The notes under the pieces: model-generated
The model's database searches: none
Seen by the model: only the letters and a program-made list of their open reading frames with translations
Told to the model about the DNA's origin: nothing
Program-made: the position numbers and the translations under genes
Shown here: in pieces, positions 33,498-41,124 of the stretch
Numbering within the stretch: the stretch's first letter is position 1
How the letters are laid out: every line of letters starts with the position of its first letter
NCBI GenBank assembly: GCA_031265355.1
Contig: JAISCT010000039.1
Span: 1 to 55,450, forward strand
Direction of reading: 5' to 3'
DNA from: Oscillospiraceae bacterium
Lineage (GTDB): Bacteria; Bacillota; Clostridia; Oscillospirales; UBA929
Length of the DNA: 55,450 nucleotides

Positions 33498-34625
33498 TTA
33501 CTGGTCCACCGTGAAATCGATGCCCAGCGCCTCCTTGATAATGCTTTTGTCATACGAAGCTTGGACGTTTGGAAAGTTGGCCGGTTCAATTTTGCCGTCG
33601 TCCACAAAGAAGCTGGCAATCTCGGTCATGCCTTTGCCATAGACGTAGCTCGGCTGGCTCATGTAGGCCTTGTCGATGTAGTCACGCACGGCAATCTCGC
33701 TGGCCAAGGTTTTGTCGTCGTACTCCTTGCCGTTGGCGTTAAACCACTCTTTTGAAAACGCGAACCGCGTGTCGTAGTCCTGAAGCGCCTCACACGCTTT
33801 GTAAGTGGCGCGAATAAAACGAACCAGTTCTTCATGTCTGTTGTCAGACATGTCAAGGGTGCAAAAGATGCCGTCCATCAGAGAGACGCCAGTTGAATCC
33901 TCAAAACTGGCCGCGCAGACATAGCCCGCTTCTTCGGCCTGGAAGGAGAAGGGCGGATTGGCGGCAAAGGCGTCGCCCTCGCCAGATTGAAACGCCTGAT
34001 ACGCCGGCCCGTATTCCATATGCACTTGTTCGATGTCCGCGCTGCTCAGGCCAAAACATTTGGCGTAGCCAATCGCGTTAAATTGCGCGGTCGTCCCAAG
34101 TGGGCCAAGGATTTTGACGCCGCGTACTAGGTCGGCGCTGCCGTAAATGTCCGGTTTTCCCTGCACTTGCCCTTTCACGTCGAGGATCGGGCTGTTAGGA
34201 CGGACATAAATGCCCATGCCGCCCGTGGAATTGATCTCCCCGACCCATTTCGCGTTTCCGTTCGCCAGCGAGTACACCGAGGCAAGCCCGCTCACGGCTA
34301 TGTCGAGCTGCCCGGCCGAGTACGCCTCGTTGATGGGAGCGCCGGTGGCAAAAATGATGATCTCAACATCCAAGCCCTCGTCCGCGTAAAATCCATTGTC
34401 ATAGGCATACTGCACTGGCACGCCCACGGTCAGCGGCATGGTGCCCACGGTCAACTTCTTGAAATTCGGGGTTTCCGACGGCGGCGTCTGGCCGCCACTG
34501 GGAGAGGTCTGTGCCGAACCCGGCGGCGGCGTGGGGCCGGAAGACGGTTGCTCAGTGTTCGCGCAGCCCACCAAAAGTGCCGTCAGCAGCGCGAGCGCGA
34601 GGAGAATGGAAAATGCCTTCTTCAT
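33498..34625 (-). CDS. SsuA/TauA-type substrate-binding lipoprotein
   Basis: A 375-aa lipoprotein: signal MKKAFSILLALALLTALLVGC, a Pro/Ser/Thr-rich linker (~22-55), then an NMT1/SsuA-type periplasmic-binding-protein-II fold (KLTVGTMPLTVGVPVQYAYD, DIAVSGLASVYSLANGN, YGPAYQAFQSGEGDAFAANP). Relatives bind sulfonates, sulfate esters, nitrate or thiamine precursors. The sulfatase and TauE-like genes favour an organosulfate. ATG 34625 has AGGAGGG upstream. It is the first gene of the minus-strand operon, behind a promoter with the shared LacI-type operator. Confidence 0.9.
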   Translation of the reverse strand: MKKAFSILLALALLTALLVGCANTEQPSSGPTPPPGSAQTSPSGGQTPPSETPNFKKLTVGTMPLTVGVPVQYAYDNGFYADEGLDVEIIIFATGAPINEAYSAGQLDIAVSGLASVYSLANGNAKWVGEINSTGGMGIYVRPNSPILDVKGQVQGKPDIYGSADLVRGVKILGPLGTTAQFNAIGYAKCFGLSSADIEQVHMEYGPAYQAFQSGEGDAFAANPPFSFQAEEAGYVCAASFEDSTGVSLMDGIFCTLDMSDNRHEELVRFIRATYKACEALQDYDTRFAFSKEWFNANGKEYDDKTLASEIAVRDYIDKAYMSQPSYVYGKGMTEIASFFVDDGKIEPANFPNVQASYDKSIIKEALGIDFTVDQ

Positions 34626-34650
34626 AATCAAACCCTCCTGTGATCGTTGT

Positions 34651-34668
34651 TGCGTGTACGATAACGCA
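34651..34668. promoter_or_regulatory. LacI-type operator, site 1 (importer operon)
   Basis: TGCGTGTACGATAACGCA: an 18-base near-palindrome with the central CG typical of LacI-family sites, 10 bases downstream of the -10 box of the importer promoter. Confidence 0.82.
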
Positions 34669-34678
34669 TCTGCCACCG

Positions 34679-34707
34679 AGCATATCACAATTTTCCCGCA
34701 CTGTCAA
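34679..34707 (-). promoter_or_regulatory. Promoter of the organosulfate importer operon
   Basis: Minus strand TTGACA (34707-34702), 17-base spacer, TATGCT (34684-34679). The operator at 34651-34668 lies over the predicted start. Confidence 0.78.
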
Positions 34708-34804
34708 TATAAAATCATAGATTGTACAAAAATATTTTTATATTACGCGATATTTATTGTATTATTATACCACAGAACCTCCTGTAAATCAATTGATTTG
34801 AGGC

Positions 34805-34833
34805 TTGACATTTGATCGTTTTTTCACTATAAT
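34805..34833 (+). promoter_or_regulatory. Promoter of the TauE/SafE-like gene
   Basis: TTGACA (34805-34810), 17-base spacer, TATAAT (34828-34833): a full-consensus promoter that would need strong repression. Confidence 0.88.
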
Positions 34834-34841
34834 GAATTCGA

Positions 34842-34859
34842 TGCGTTTTCGATAACGCA
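34842..34859. promoter_or_regulatory. LacI-type operator, site 2 (TauE-like gene)
   Basis: TGCGTTTTCGATAACGCA, the most symmetric of the three copies, starting 8 bases after the -10 box. Confidence 0.85.
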
Positions 34860-34899
34860 ATGGCGCAATATTCTTCAAATCAATTTCAGTAGGTAGAAC

Positions 34900-35664
34900 A
34901 TGATTGAAATGTTGGTTCTGCTCGTATGCCTATTTTCATCCGTCATAGGGGCCGTCAGCGGCATTGGCGGTGGCATTGTGATGAGACCGGTGTTGGAGAT
35001 GACCACGCCGTACGGTGTGGAACTTGTCAGTTTTCTGTCCAGCTGTGCGGTATTCGCCATGGCAGTCGTTGCGCTGACCAGACGCAGAACGCGCGCGGCG
35101 TTTGACCATCGCAGGGGGACGATGCTGGCAATCGGTTCCGCCTGCGGCGGCGTCGCCGGCAAGCTTTTATTTACCTATTTTTCCAATCAATTCCTGGGCA
35201 AACTGCAAACTGTCCTATTGATGGTCATTGCCCTCGGCTTGCTGATACACTTGTGTCTCCAAAAACATATCCGACCCCAAAATCTGCAAAATCAAGCATT
35301 GTATTTGCCGCTGGGGCTCGCCCTCGGGTTGGTTTCGACATTTTTGGGCATTGGCGGAGGACCTCTGAATCTGGCCATATTGAATTATTTTTTAGATATG
35401 AATCTCAAAACGGCGTCGCTGTATTCCCTCTATATCATTCTGCTTTCTCAGGCCGCCAGTTTTCTGTTTATGCTTATCATGGGCACAATTCCTGCGTTTT
35501 CTTGGACGGTTATGATGTGTGCCATTGCAGGAGGCATTGGCGGCGGACTTTTGGGCAGCTTAATTGGCCGCCGGATACAGGAAAAGGATTTGCGATACCT
35601 GTACATGGGCGTGCTGATTTTTGTGTTCATCATCGCCGGGATCAATCTGCGATCATCCCTGTAA
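34900..35664 (+). CDS. TauE/SafE-family membrane carrier (sulfite/organosulfur anion exporter)
   Basis: A 254-aa integral membrane protein with about eight hydrophobic segments and the family's paired glycine-rich loops (GAVSGIGGGIVMRPVLEM near the N-terminus; LGLVSTFLGIGGGPLNLAIL in the second half). Relatives export sulfite or sulfoacetate, or move sulfur anions in other contexts. Controlled by the same operator as the importer and sulfatase, it may remove the sulfate or other anion released in the cytoplasm. ATG 34900 has only a weak ribosome site (AGTAGGT). Confidence 0.88.
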   Translation: MIEMLVLLVCLFSSVIGAVSGIGGGIVMRPVLEMTTPYGVELVSFLSSCAVFAMAVVALTRRRTRAAFDHRRGTMLAIGSACGGVAGKLLFTYFSNQFLGKLQTVLLMVIALGLLIHLCLQKHIRPQNLQNQALYLPLGLALGLVSTFLGIGGGPLNLAILNYFLDMNLKTASLYSLYIILLSQAASFLFMLIMGTIPAFSWTVMMCAIAGGIGGGLLGSLIGRRIQEKDLRYLYMGVLIFVFIIAGINLRSSL

Positions 35665-35865
35665 AGGAAAGAGTACATCCAGTATCCATTTTTCATTCCG
35701 CCGAGCAGGCTTGGCGGGGCTCTCAAACTCTCCGAGGTCGCGGGTCTTCATGTCACCCGCAGCAGGTTCGCGCGTCTCTTCTCGGGCTTGCTGCCGGGGA
35801 AAATGGACACACTGACATGAAGGCTCTCCCCGGTGTCACAGAGATCGGGGCCATAAAATTAACAC
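35665..35865. other. Intergenic stretch without a recognisable gene
   Basis: The gap between the TauE-like gene and the LacI-family gene (35665-35961) contains the regulator promoter and operator at its right end. In the first 200 bases I see only short unsupported open frames and imperfect inverted repeats, no clear terminator or element. Confidence 0.6.
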
Positions 35866-35894
35866 TTGACATATGAATCAACTTTGATTACAAT
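35866..35894 (+). promoter_or_regulatory. Promoter of the LacI-family regulator and maturase genes
   Basis: TTGACA (35866-35871), 17-base spacer, TACAAT (35889-35894). Confidence 0.82.
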
Positions 35895-35902
35895 AGCATT
35901 GT

Positions 35903-35920
35903 GGCGTGTTCGATAACGCA
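35903..35920. promoter_or_regulatory. LacI-type operator, site 3 (regulator gene)
   Basis: GGCGTGTTCGATAACGCA lies 8 bases after the -10 box, the same spacing as site 2, implying autoregulation. Confidence 0.82.
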
Positions 35921-35961
35921 ATTTCTTAACATGCGATGCAATATTTATTATAGGAGCGATT

Positions 35962-37005
35962 ATGCCGGTAACACTGAAAAAGATAGCCGAGTTGGCCGAC
36001 GTTTCTATCGGAACGGTCGATCGCGCGCTGCACAACCGGGGGCGGGTGAGTCCTGAAGTCGTCAAACGGGTTCAGGAGATAGCGGCGTTCCTCAATTATA
36101 AACCCAACAGCGTTGCGAAATCCCTCGCCCTACGCAGCCGAAAATTAAAAATCGCCCTGATCCTCCACATTGACCACAACACCTTTTATGACACGATTTT
36201 AGAAGGTGTTGCGCAGATGGCAGGCGAGATACGGGACTATGGTGTCTCGGTCGTGATTAAACGCGGTCGGGATTTTGACGCCGCCGTCCAGCTTCAACTG
36301 ATCGACGAAGTGCTGGCGGAAGGTTTTCATGCTCTGGCGATCGTCCCCATCAATCATCCCGATATAAAGAAGAAACTCACAGAGCTGCACGCCCAAAAAT
36401 TCCCCGTCGTTTTTTTGGGCGCGATGCTGGAGGATGTCCCCTGTCTAGGTTACGTGGGCTGTGATTACGCATCCGCCGGGGAAATCACGGCGGGTTTAAT
36501 CAACCTTATCACCGGAGGAACCGGAAAACTTTTGATTTTTGCGCCAACCTTTCGAATGCTCGGCAACCAGCAGCGCACCCTGGCTTTGGAGGCCCGTTTA
36601 AAAAAGTGCTACGGCGGTATCAAGATACAAAAAATCATAGAGATGTCCGGCGACGACATTTACAGTTACAACGAGACCAAAAACGCCTTTGCGCAATATC
36701 CAGATACGGACACGCTGATATGCCCCGGCGCCATTTCTGGCCGGGGCACGGTACAGGCTTTGAAGGATATGGGCCTCTACCAAAAAGTAAAGGTCGTCGT
36801 TTACGACTACTCCGACGCGGTGCAGGAGGGCTTGGAAGACAAAGGGATTCTGGCCGCGATTACGCAAAATCCGCAGCAACAGGGGTACCGGGCCATCAAA
36901 ATCTTATTTGAATATATTACTGTAGACACTGTGCCTTGTGACTGCAGTTACGTACAGACACAAATTGTCTTGCGTGAAAGCATCCGGGAAATTGAAAACG
37001 TGTAA
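35962..37005 (+). CDS. LacI-family transcriptional regulator of the organosulfate regulon
   Basis: A 347-aa regulator. Residues ~4-55 are a LacI HTH with hinge (LKKIAELADVSIGTVDRALHN, YKPNSVAKSLALRSRK). The rest is a periplasmic-binding-protein-like effector domain (IALILHIDHNTFYDTILEGV; GYVGCDYASAGEITAGLI; DTLICPGAISGRGTVQALKD). The effector is probably the sulfated substrate or its desulfated product. ATG 35962 has AGGAG upstream. The operator in its own promoter and two more upstream of the importer and TauE-like gene make it the evident regulator of all three transcripts. Confidence 0.9.
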   Translation: MPVTLKKIAELADVSIGTVDRALHNRGRVSPEVVKRVQEIAAFLNYKPNSVAKSLALRSRKLKIALILHIDHNTFYDTILEGVAQMAGEIRDYGVSVVIKRGRDFDAAVQLQLIDEVLAEGFHALAIVPINHPDIKKKLTELHAQKFPVVFLGAMLEDVPCLGYVGCDYASAGEITAGLINLITGGTGKLLIFAPTFRMLGNQQRTLALEARLKKCYGGIKIQKIIEMSGDDIYSYNETKNAFAQYPDTDTLICPGAISGRGTVQALKDMGLYQKVKVVVYDYSDAVQEGLEDKGILAAITQNPQQQGYRAIKILFEYITVDTVPCDCSYVQTQIVLRESIREIENV

Positions 37006-37027
37006 CCTTGGTTTTGGGGGCCATCAA

Positions 37028-38140
37028 ATGAAGTGTCTGTCCCTGCTCATAAAGCCTGTCTCCGGCAACTGCAATTTGCGTTGCCGGTATTGTTTTTATA
37101 CGGATGTAGTCAGTCTGCGCAAAGAAAAAGGCGCGGGAATGATGTCTCTGGAAACGCTCGAAAGACTCGTTTACAAGGCACTGTCCGAATCCACGCAAAT
37201 GTGCGTGTTTGGATTTCAAGGCGGAGAACCCACTTTGGCGGGGATTGATTTTTACAGAGAACTTATCCGTTTTGAGAAACAATACAACACAAACCGTGTT
37301 TCTATCCGGCATTCCCTGCAGACAAACGGACTCCTTTTAGACAGTGAGTGGTGCGCTTTTTTGGCGGAAAATAAGTTTCTGACAGGCCTTTCTATGGACG
37401 GCCCCAAGTTCCTGCATGACGTGCTGCGCGTCGACGGAGATGAAAGCGGAACGCACAGCCGCTGCCTGCAAGCCGCCCGTCTCTTGACCAAACACAAGGC
37501 GGAATTCAATATTTTGACGGTTGTGACCCGACACTTGGCCGCGCACCCCGGTAAGGTGTATCAATATTATAAAAGGCAGGGGTTCCGGCATCTTCAGTTT
37601 ATCCCCTGCCTGGAGCGCTTAGAGGAAACGGATGATTCTCACACCTATTCGCCGGACAACAAGAGGTGCGGATACTTTTTACATCGTTTGTTCGACTTGT
37701 GGTACGAGGATTTTGAAAAAGGGGATTATTACTCCATTCGCAATTTCGACAATTTCATCTACATATTGGCGGGTTATCCGCCGGAAAACTGCGCGGCAAG
37801 CGGCTTGTGCAGCGTCTCTCCGCTCGTTGAAGCGGACGGCAGCGTATATCCATGTGATTTTTACGCGCTGGATCCATACCGCATGGGGAGCGTTTATACG
37901 CACAGCTTTGCCGATATGCTTTCCGGCGATATAGCGATGAGTTTCATCGCGCCGTCGCGTGCTATCCATCCGGCATGCAAAACATGTTCCTATTACCCTG
38001 TGTGCCGAAACGGCTGCCGGCGGGAGCGGATCCACGACGCCGACGGTCAGTTGGGACAAAACCGTTATTGTGCGGCGTACCGGCAATTTTTTCAATATAC
38101 CATGCCGCGCATGGCCCATGTTGCACGCGGTCTTCGCTGA
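37028..38140 (+). CDS. Anaerobic sulfatase-maturating enzyme (radical SAM, SPASM)
   Basis: A 370-aa radical SAM protein. The [4Fe-4S] motif is C15-x3-C19-x2-C22 (NCNLRCRYCFY), followed by FGFQGGEPTLAG and SLQTNGLLL. A C-terminal SPASM region has the expected cysteine set (CAASGLCSVSPLVEADGSVYPC; CKTCSYYPVCRNGCRRE). This fits anSMEs, which oxidise the active-site Cys or Ser of sulfatases to formylglycine without oxygen. The presumed client is the C49 sulfatase. ATG 37028 follows GGGGG 7 bases upstream and lies 22 bases after the regulator stop, so the two are co-transcribed. Confidence 0.9.
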   Translation: MKCLSLLIKPVSGNCNLRCRYCFYTDVVSLRKEKGAGMMSLETLERLVYKALSESTQMCVFGFQGGEPTLAGIDFYRELIRFEKQYNTNRVSIRHSLQTNGLLLDSEWCAFLAENKFLTGLSMDGPKFLHDVLRVDGDESGTHSRCLQAARLLTKHKAEFNILTVVTRHLAAHPGKVYQYYKRQGFRHLQFIPCLERLEETDDSHTYSPDNKRCGYFLHRLFDLWYEDFEKGDYYSIRNFDNFIYILAGYPPENCAASGLCSVSPLVEADGSVYPCDFYALDPYRMGSVYTHSFADMLSGDIAMSFIAPSRAIHPACKTCSYYPVCRNGCRRERIHDADGQLGQNRYCAAYRQFFQYTMPRMAHVARGLR

Positions 38141-38207
38141 GAGGGTACGACAACGGCAAAAAAGAAGTATACTTTTGTCTCACAAAAGGAACAGGCGGAT
38201 TCTCTCC

Positions 38208-38660
38208 CTACCGAAGGGCTTGGCGCAGGCAATCCTGCGCCAAAAGCGCGAGCGTGTCCACCGTGACCGTACAGCCCGAAATCACGTCCGTATGCCCCTC
38301 CTCGTCTATGGCGAAGGAATCGACCCCGTATTGCATGATGTAGTCCTCCGCCGCTTTGGCTTGGTCGCACCATTCGTTCTGGGCGCCGCCCGCCAACATG
38401 CCGTAGAGTCCGCTCTTGGAGTACTGCTTTTTGTTGATAGGGATATCAGGGTTGTTGGAGATCGCGTCCCAGGATAGTTTGTCAATCCTGCCGCCCTTGA
38501 TGGTGATCTCGACGGTTTCCTTCCAGCCATTGTGGAATTCCGCGGCTTCCGCCTGATACGCGCCGTCTTTATATGTGGGCTGCGCGGAGCATCCCGCCGG
38601 CAGCAGGGTCAGAGGGCCCGCGCACAGGGCAAAAAGTATCAAAAAGCGTATCGGTTTCAT
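38208..38660 (-). CDS. FMN-binding domain lipoprotein
   Basis: A 150-aa exported protein (signal to C24, lipobox LLPAGC) with an FMN-binding domain: YKDGAYQAEAAEFHNGWKETVEITIKGGRIDKLSWD at its start, then the likely flavin-attachment site DVISGCTVT near the C-terminus. Family members usually read SGAT[ST], where Thr is esterified with FMN by ApbE; here Ala is Cys. It may carry electrons in extracellular or membrane redox chains. It follows the chemoreceptor gene by 18 bases and has AGGAGGGG upstream, so the two form an operon. Confidence 0.85.
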   Translation of the reverse strand: MKPIRFLILFALCAGPLTLLPAGCSAQPTYKDGAYQAEAAEFHNGWKETVEITIKGGRIDKLSWDAISNNPDIPINKKQYSKSGLYGMLAGGAQNEWCDQAKAAEDYIMQYGVDSFAIDEEGHTDVISGCTVTVDTLALLAQDCLRQALR

Positions 38661-38678
38661 CGTTTTGCCCCTCCTTTC

Positions 38679-40394
38679 TTAGGTGTGTTGTGCCAAAGGT
38701 GGGAGCGCTCTGTCCGCCAGCTGGAATTGAGCGACCAAATTCTCCAAAAGCGCAGCCTGTTCCGCGATGGCTTTGGACGCCGAGGCGGAGTGCCCGGCCA
38801 TGCCCCCGGTCTCCCGCGCGACGGACGAGACCTTTTCCACACTCCCAAGGATCCGGGCAATCGCTTCGGACTGCTCCACGGACGCTTCCGCGATACAGCT
38901 TACAATCTGGCCGCTCTTTTGGATACCTTCGACGATGGATGCCAGAGACTGCGCCGTTTTTTTCGCAATATCCGCGCCGAACGTGGCCTTTTGAATCGAG
39001 TTTTCAATCAGATCCGCCGTATCTTTGGCCGCGTCCGCGCTCTTGGCTGCGAGTGTGCGGACCTCCTCCGCCACCACTGCAAACCCCTTGCCGTGCTGCC
39101 CGGCCCGGGCCGCTTCCACCGACGCGTTCAGCGCCAAGATGTTCGTCTGGAACGCAATGTCGTCGATCACTTTGATGATTTTGGAGATGGCCAAACTCGC
39201 CTCGTCGATCTCCTTGACGGCGTTCATCATCTGGTTCATTTGCTCGGAGCCCGTATGCGCGCTGTGTTGTATGGTTTGCGCCAAACCGGCGGCCTCGTCC
39301 GCCAGGCTTGTGTTGTCACGCGTTTTTTCCGCGACATGGGCAATGGAATCCGACAGATATCCCACTTCGGAATCCTGCTGCCCGGCTGCGGCATGGAGTT
39401 GCCGGGAGGCCTGGTCCATCTCCTGCGCGCTGCCATACACTTGACGCGCGGTTTGCAAAATGGTGGAAAATTTCTGATTCAGATTTAAGAGCATCTGCGA
39501 GAGCGTGTGACCCATGCTGTCACGCTCCGATTGAAGCGTCACTTCCGTGGTCAGATTCCCGTCGGCGACGGAGACAAGCGCTTGGCTCATCGTGCTCAGT
39601 TTCTCCTGCAGCATGAGCGCGGCCCTCGTACAGGCAGCCACTTCGTCCCGTCCCAGCGCGTCCGCGCGGATGGCGCTCTCCATCCCCGCGGGCAGCGCGA
39701 AATCGCCGTCGCGGCCCATCTGTGTGAGCACCAACTGGATGCGGCCCAGCGGTTTCCGAATCGAAGAAACAATCAGCAGCGCCAGTACGACGGCCAGCAG
39801 CAGCGCCGCTCCGGACACCAGCGACACGAGTGTCAGCGAGGCGCGGCCCGAGGCCGCTGTGTCCGTCAGGTTGCGGTCCATTCGGTCCCCCACGTTCAAA
39901 ACAATGTTGGCAATCATCTCACGGGCGCGCAGGTCCAGATTTCTGCTCTCCCGCACAAGTGCGGCGATGGTTTCGCCGTCCGCGCTTGCGGTCTGCCGGG
40001 CGTTCTGGAGCGCGTAAATATGGTCGCTCCAGTCCCGGTACAGCGACGCGAATTGGTCCGAATCGGTTTGAAACTCCGCGAAGGCCGAATTGTTCTGGAT
40101 TGTGGCAAGCAATACATGCAGGCGATTGTCTACATACAATGCCTGTTTTTGAAAATCCGCGAAGGCGTCGTCTGCGGATTCACGATATAAAATCCGAGTG
40201 CTCATGCGCGTTTCGTTGTATATATCCAGCACGTCATTGGCGCTGGTCTGCAGATCACTGTAAGCGTTTATGCTGTCGATATTTGATAGCGTGTAAAGAT
40301 TTCCAAACATCGAAATTACGGCCATAACGAGCATCAATAATACGATGCTGCCAAAGCCAAATATAATGCGCCTTCCCAATTTCATACGTTTCAT
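38679..40394 (-). CDS. Methyl-accepting chemotaxis protein
   Basis: A 571-aa chemoreceptor. An N-terminal membrane segment (~10-32) and a second (~190-212) flank a ~155-residue extracellular helical sensor of the four-helix-bundle type. A HAMP region follows, then the cytoplasmic signalling coiled coil with the conserved tip [20 protein letters not shown] and [15 protein letters not shown]. It would signal to CheA/CheW, which are not in the window. ATG 40394 has AGGT upstream; ATG 40385 is possible. Coupling to an FMN-binding lipoprotein gene suggests a redox-related input, but this is inference. Confidence 0.93.
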   Translation of the reverse strand: MKRMKLGRRIIFGFGSIVLLMLVMAVISMFGNLYTLSNIDSINAYSDLQTSANDVLDIYNETRMSTRILYRESADDAFADFQKQALYVDNRLHVLLATIQNNSAFAEFQTDSDQFASLYRDWSDHIYALQNARQTASADGETIAALVRESRNLDLRAREMIANIVLNVGDRMDRNLTDTAASGRASLTLVSLVSGAALLLAVVLALLIVSSIRKPLGRIQLVLTQMGRDGDFALPAGMESAIRADALGRDEVAACTRAALMLQEKLSTMSQALVSVADGNLTTEVTLQSERDSMGHTLSQMLLNLNQKFSTILQTARQVYGSAQEMDQASRQLHAAAGQQDSEVGYLSDSIAHVAEKTRDNTSLADEAAGLAQTIQHSAHTGSEQMNQMMNAVKEIDEASLAISKIIKVIDDIAFQTNILALNASVEAARAGQHGKGFAVVAEEVRTLAAKSADAAKDTADLIENSIQKATFGADIAKKTAQSLASIVEGIQKSGQIVSCIAEASVEQSEAIARILGSVEKVSSVARETGGMAGHSASASKAIAEQAALLENLVAQFQLADRALPPLAQHT

Positions 40395-40518
40395 GTTTTA
40401 CCTCAACAAGAGTTCGTTCTCTGTGTGCCGCGCCACGACTTTCTTTGTCTCTAATATCGTACGTTTGATTCCAAAACTTTACTAATGCTTCATAAATACG
40501 GGGCAAAAAACTGCAAAA

Positions 40519-40558
40519 ACAAGAATATCCCCGCCCGAAAAGGCGGGGATATTCTTGT
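40519..40558 (-). terminator. Terminator of the CsoR-family gene
   Basis: Perfect 17-base arms (40519-40535 and 40542-40558) around a 6-base loop, followed on the minus strand by TTTTTG. The 200-base gap to the chemoreceptor gene otherwise shows only a second small hairpin at ~40570-40587. Confidence 0.88.
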
Positions 40559-40596
40559 AGGTAAAAAGGCAGCGGCGGAGCCGCTGTCTGGGCCCG

Positions 40597-40935
40597 TCAC
40601 TTCATCAACAGCTCGATCGCGCGGCCCAGTTCCTCTATGGCGGACATGTCCCCGTCGTTCACCGCGTCGACGATACAGTGTTCAATGTGATCTTTCAAAA
40701 TGACCTCGCAGACGCCGTTCAGGGCGGAGCGCACGGCGGACAGCTGAATCAGCACGTCGGCGCAGTCGCGCCCCTCCGCCACCATACCGCGTACGGCGGT
40801 CAAATGCCCGATGGCGCGGGACAGACGGTTCAGGACGGACTTGGTGTGCGCATGGCTGTGGAGAGGCGCCGCCGCACCGCGGGGGTGCTCGGGGCCAGGA
40901 CTGCCGGTGAGGTCGTGTGCGTGTTCGTGGCTCAT
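40597..40935 (-). CDS. CsoR/RcnR-family metal-sensing repressor with His-rich N-terminus
   Basis: A 112-aa all-helical DUF156-family repressor. The metal-site pattern C-x24-H-x3-C is present (RDC...DHIEHC), as in copper-sensing CsoR and nickel-sensing InrS; E. coli RcnR has His in place of the last Cys. The first ~32 residues carry six or seven histidines (MSHEHAHD, LHSHAHTKS). ATG 40935 has AAGGAG 9 bases upstream; the much longer open frame has no other support. It diverges from the nickel-type transporter and urease genes, so nickel is a plausible ligand, but the ligand set alone would also fit Cu(I). Confidence 0.85.
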   Translation of the reverse strand: MSHEHAHDLTGSPGPEHPRGAAAPLHSHAHTKSVLNRLSRAIGHLTAVRGMVAEGRDCADVLIQLSAVRSALNGVCEVILKDHIEHCIVDAVNDGDMSAIEELGRAIELLMK

Positions 40936-41032
40936 AGTTAGCGACTCCTTACTCCGAGATTGTTCCCGCATGCCACAGTATATCACAAGAAAAAACAGAA
41001 GTATACTCCCCAAATATATCCCCCCCGGGAGC

Positions 41033-41061
41033 TTGCGCGGCCGCGCGGCCGCCCATATAAT
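41033..41061 (+). promoter_or_regulatory. Promoter of the nickel-type transporter operon with a palindromic spacer
   Basis: TTGCGC (41033-41038), 17-base spacer, TATAAT (41056-41061). The perfect palindrome GCGGCCGCGCGGCCGC (41037-41052) fills the spacer. About 20 bases upstream lies TACTCCCCAAATA (41004-41016), which has the C-tract with A/T flanks typical of RcnR/CsoR operators. Either could be the repressor site. Confidence 0.55.
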
Positions 41062-41124
41062 GATGCTGGCTGCGAAGAAGTATAGAAGAAATATATGGAT
41101 GAATATGGGAAAAGAGGGAGCACG

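Noticed and set aside
41037..41052. The GCGGCCGC-rich palindrome as a structural or mobile element
   Set aside because: It occurs only once and lies exactly in a promoter spacer, so it is treated as a possible operator or chance GC-rich sequence.
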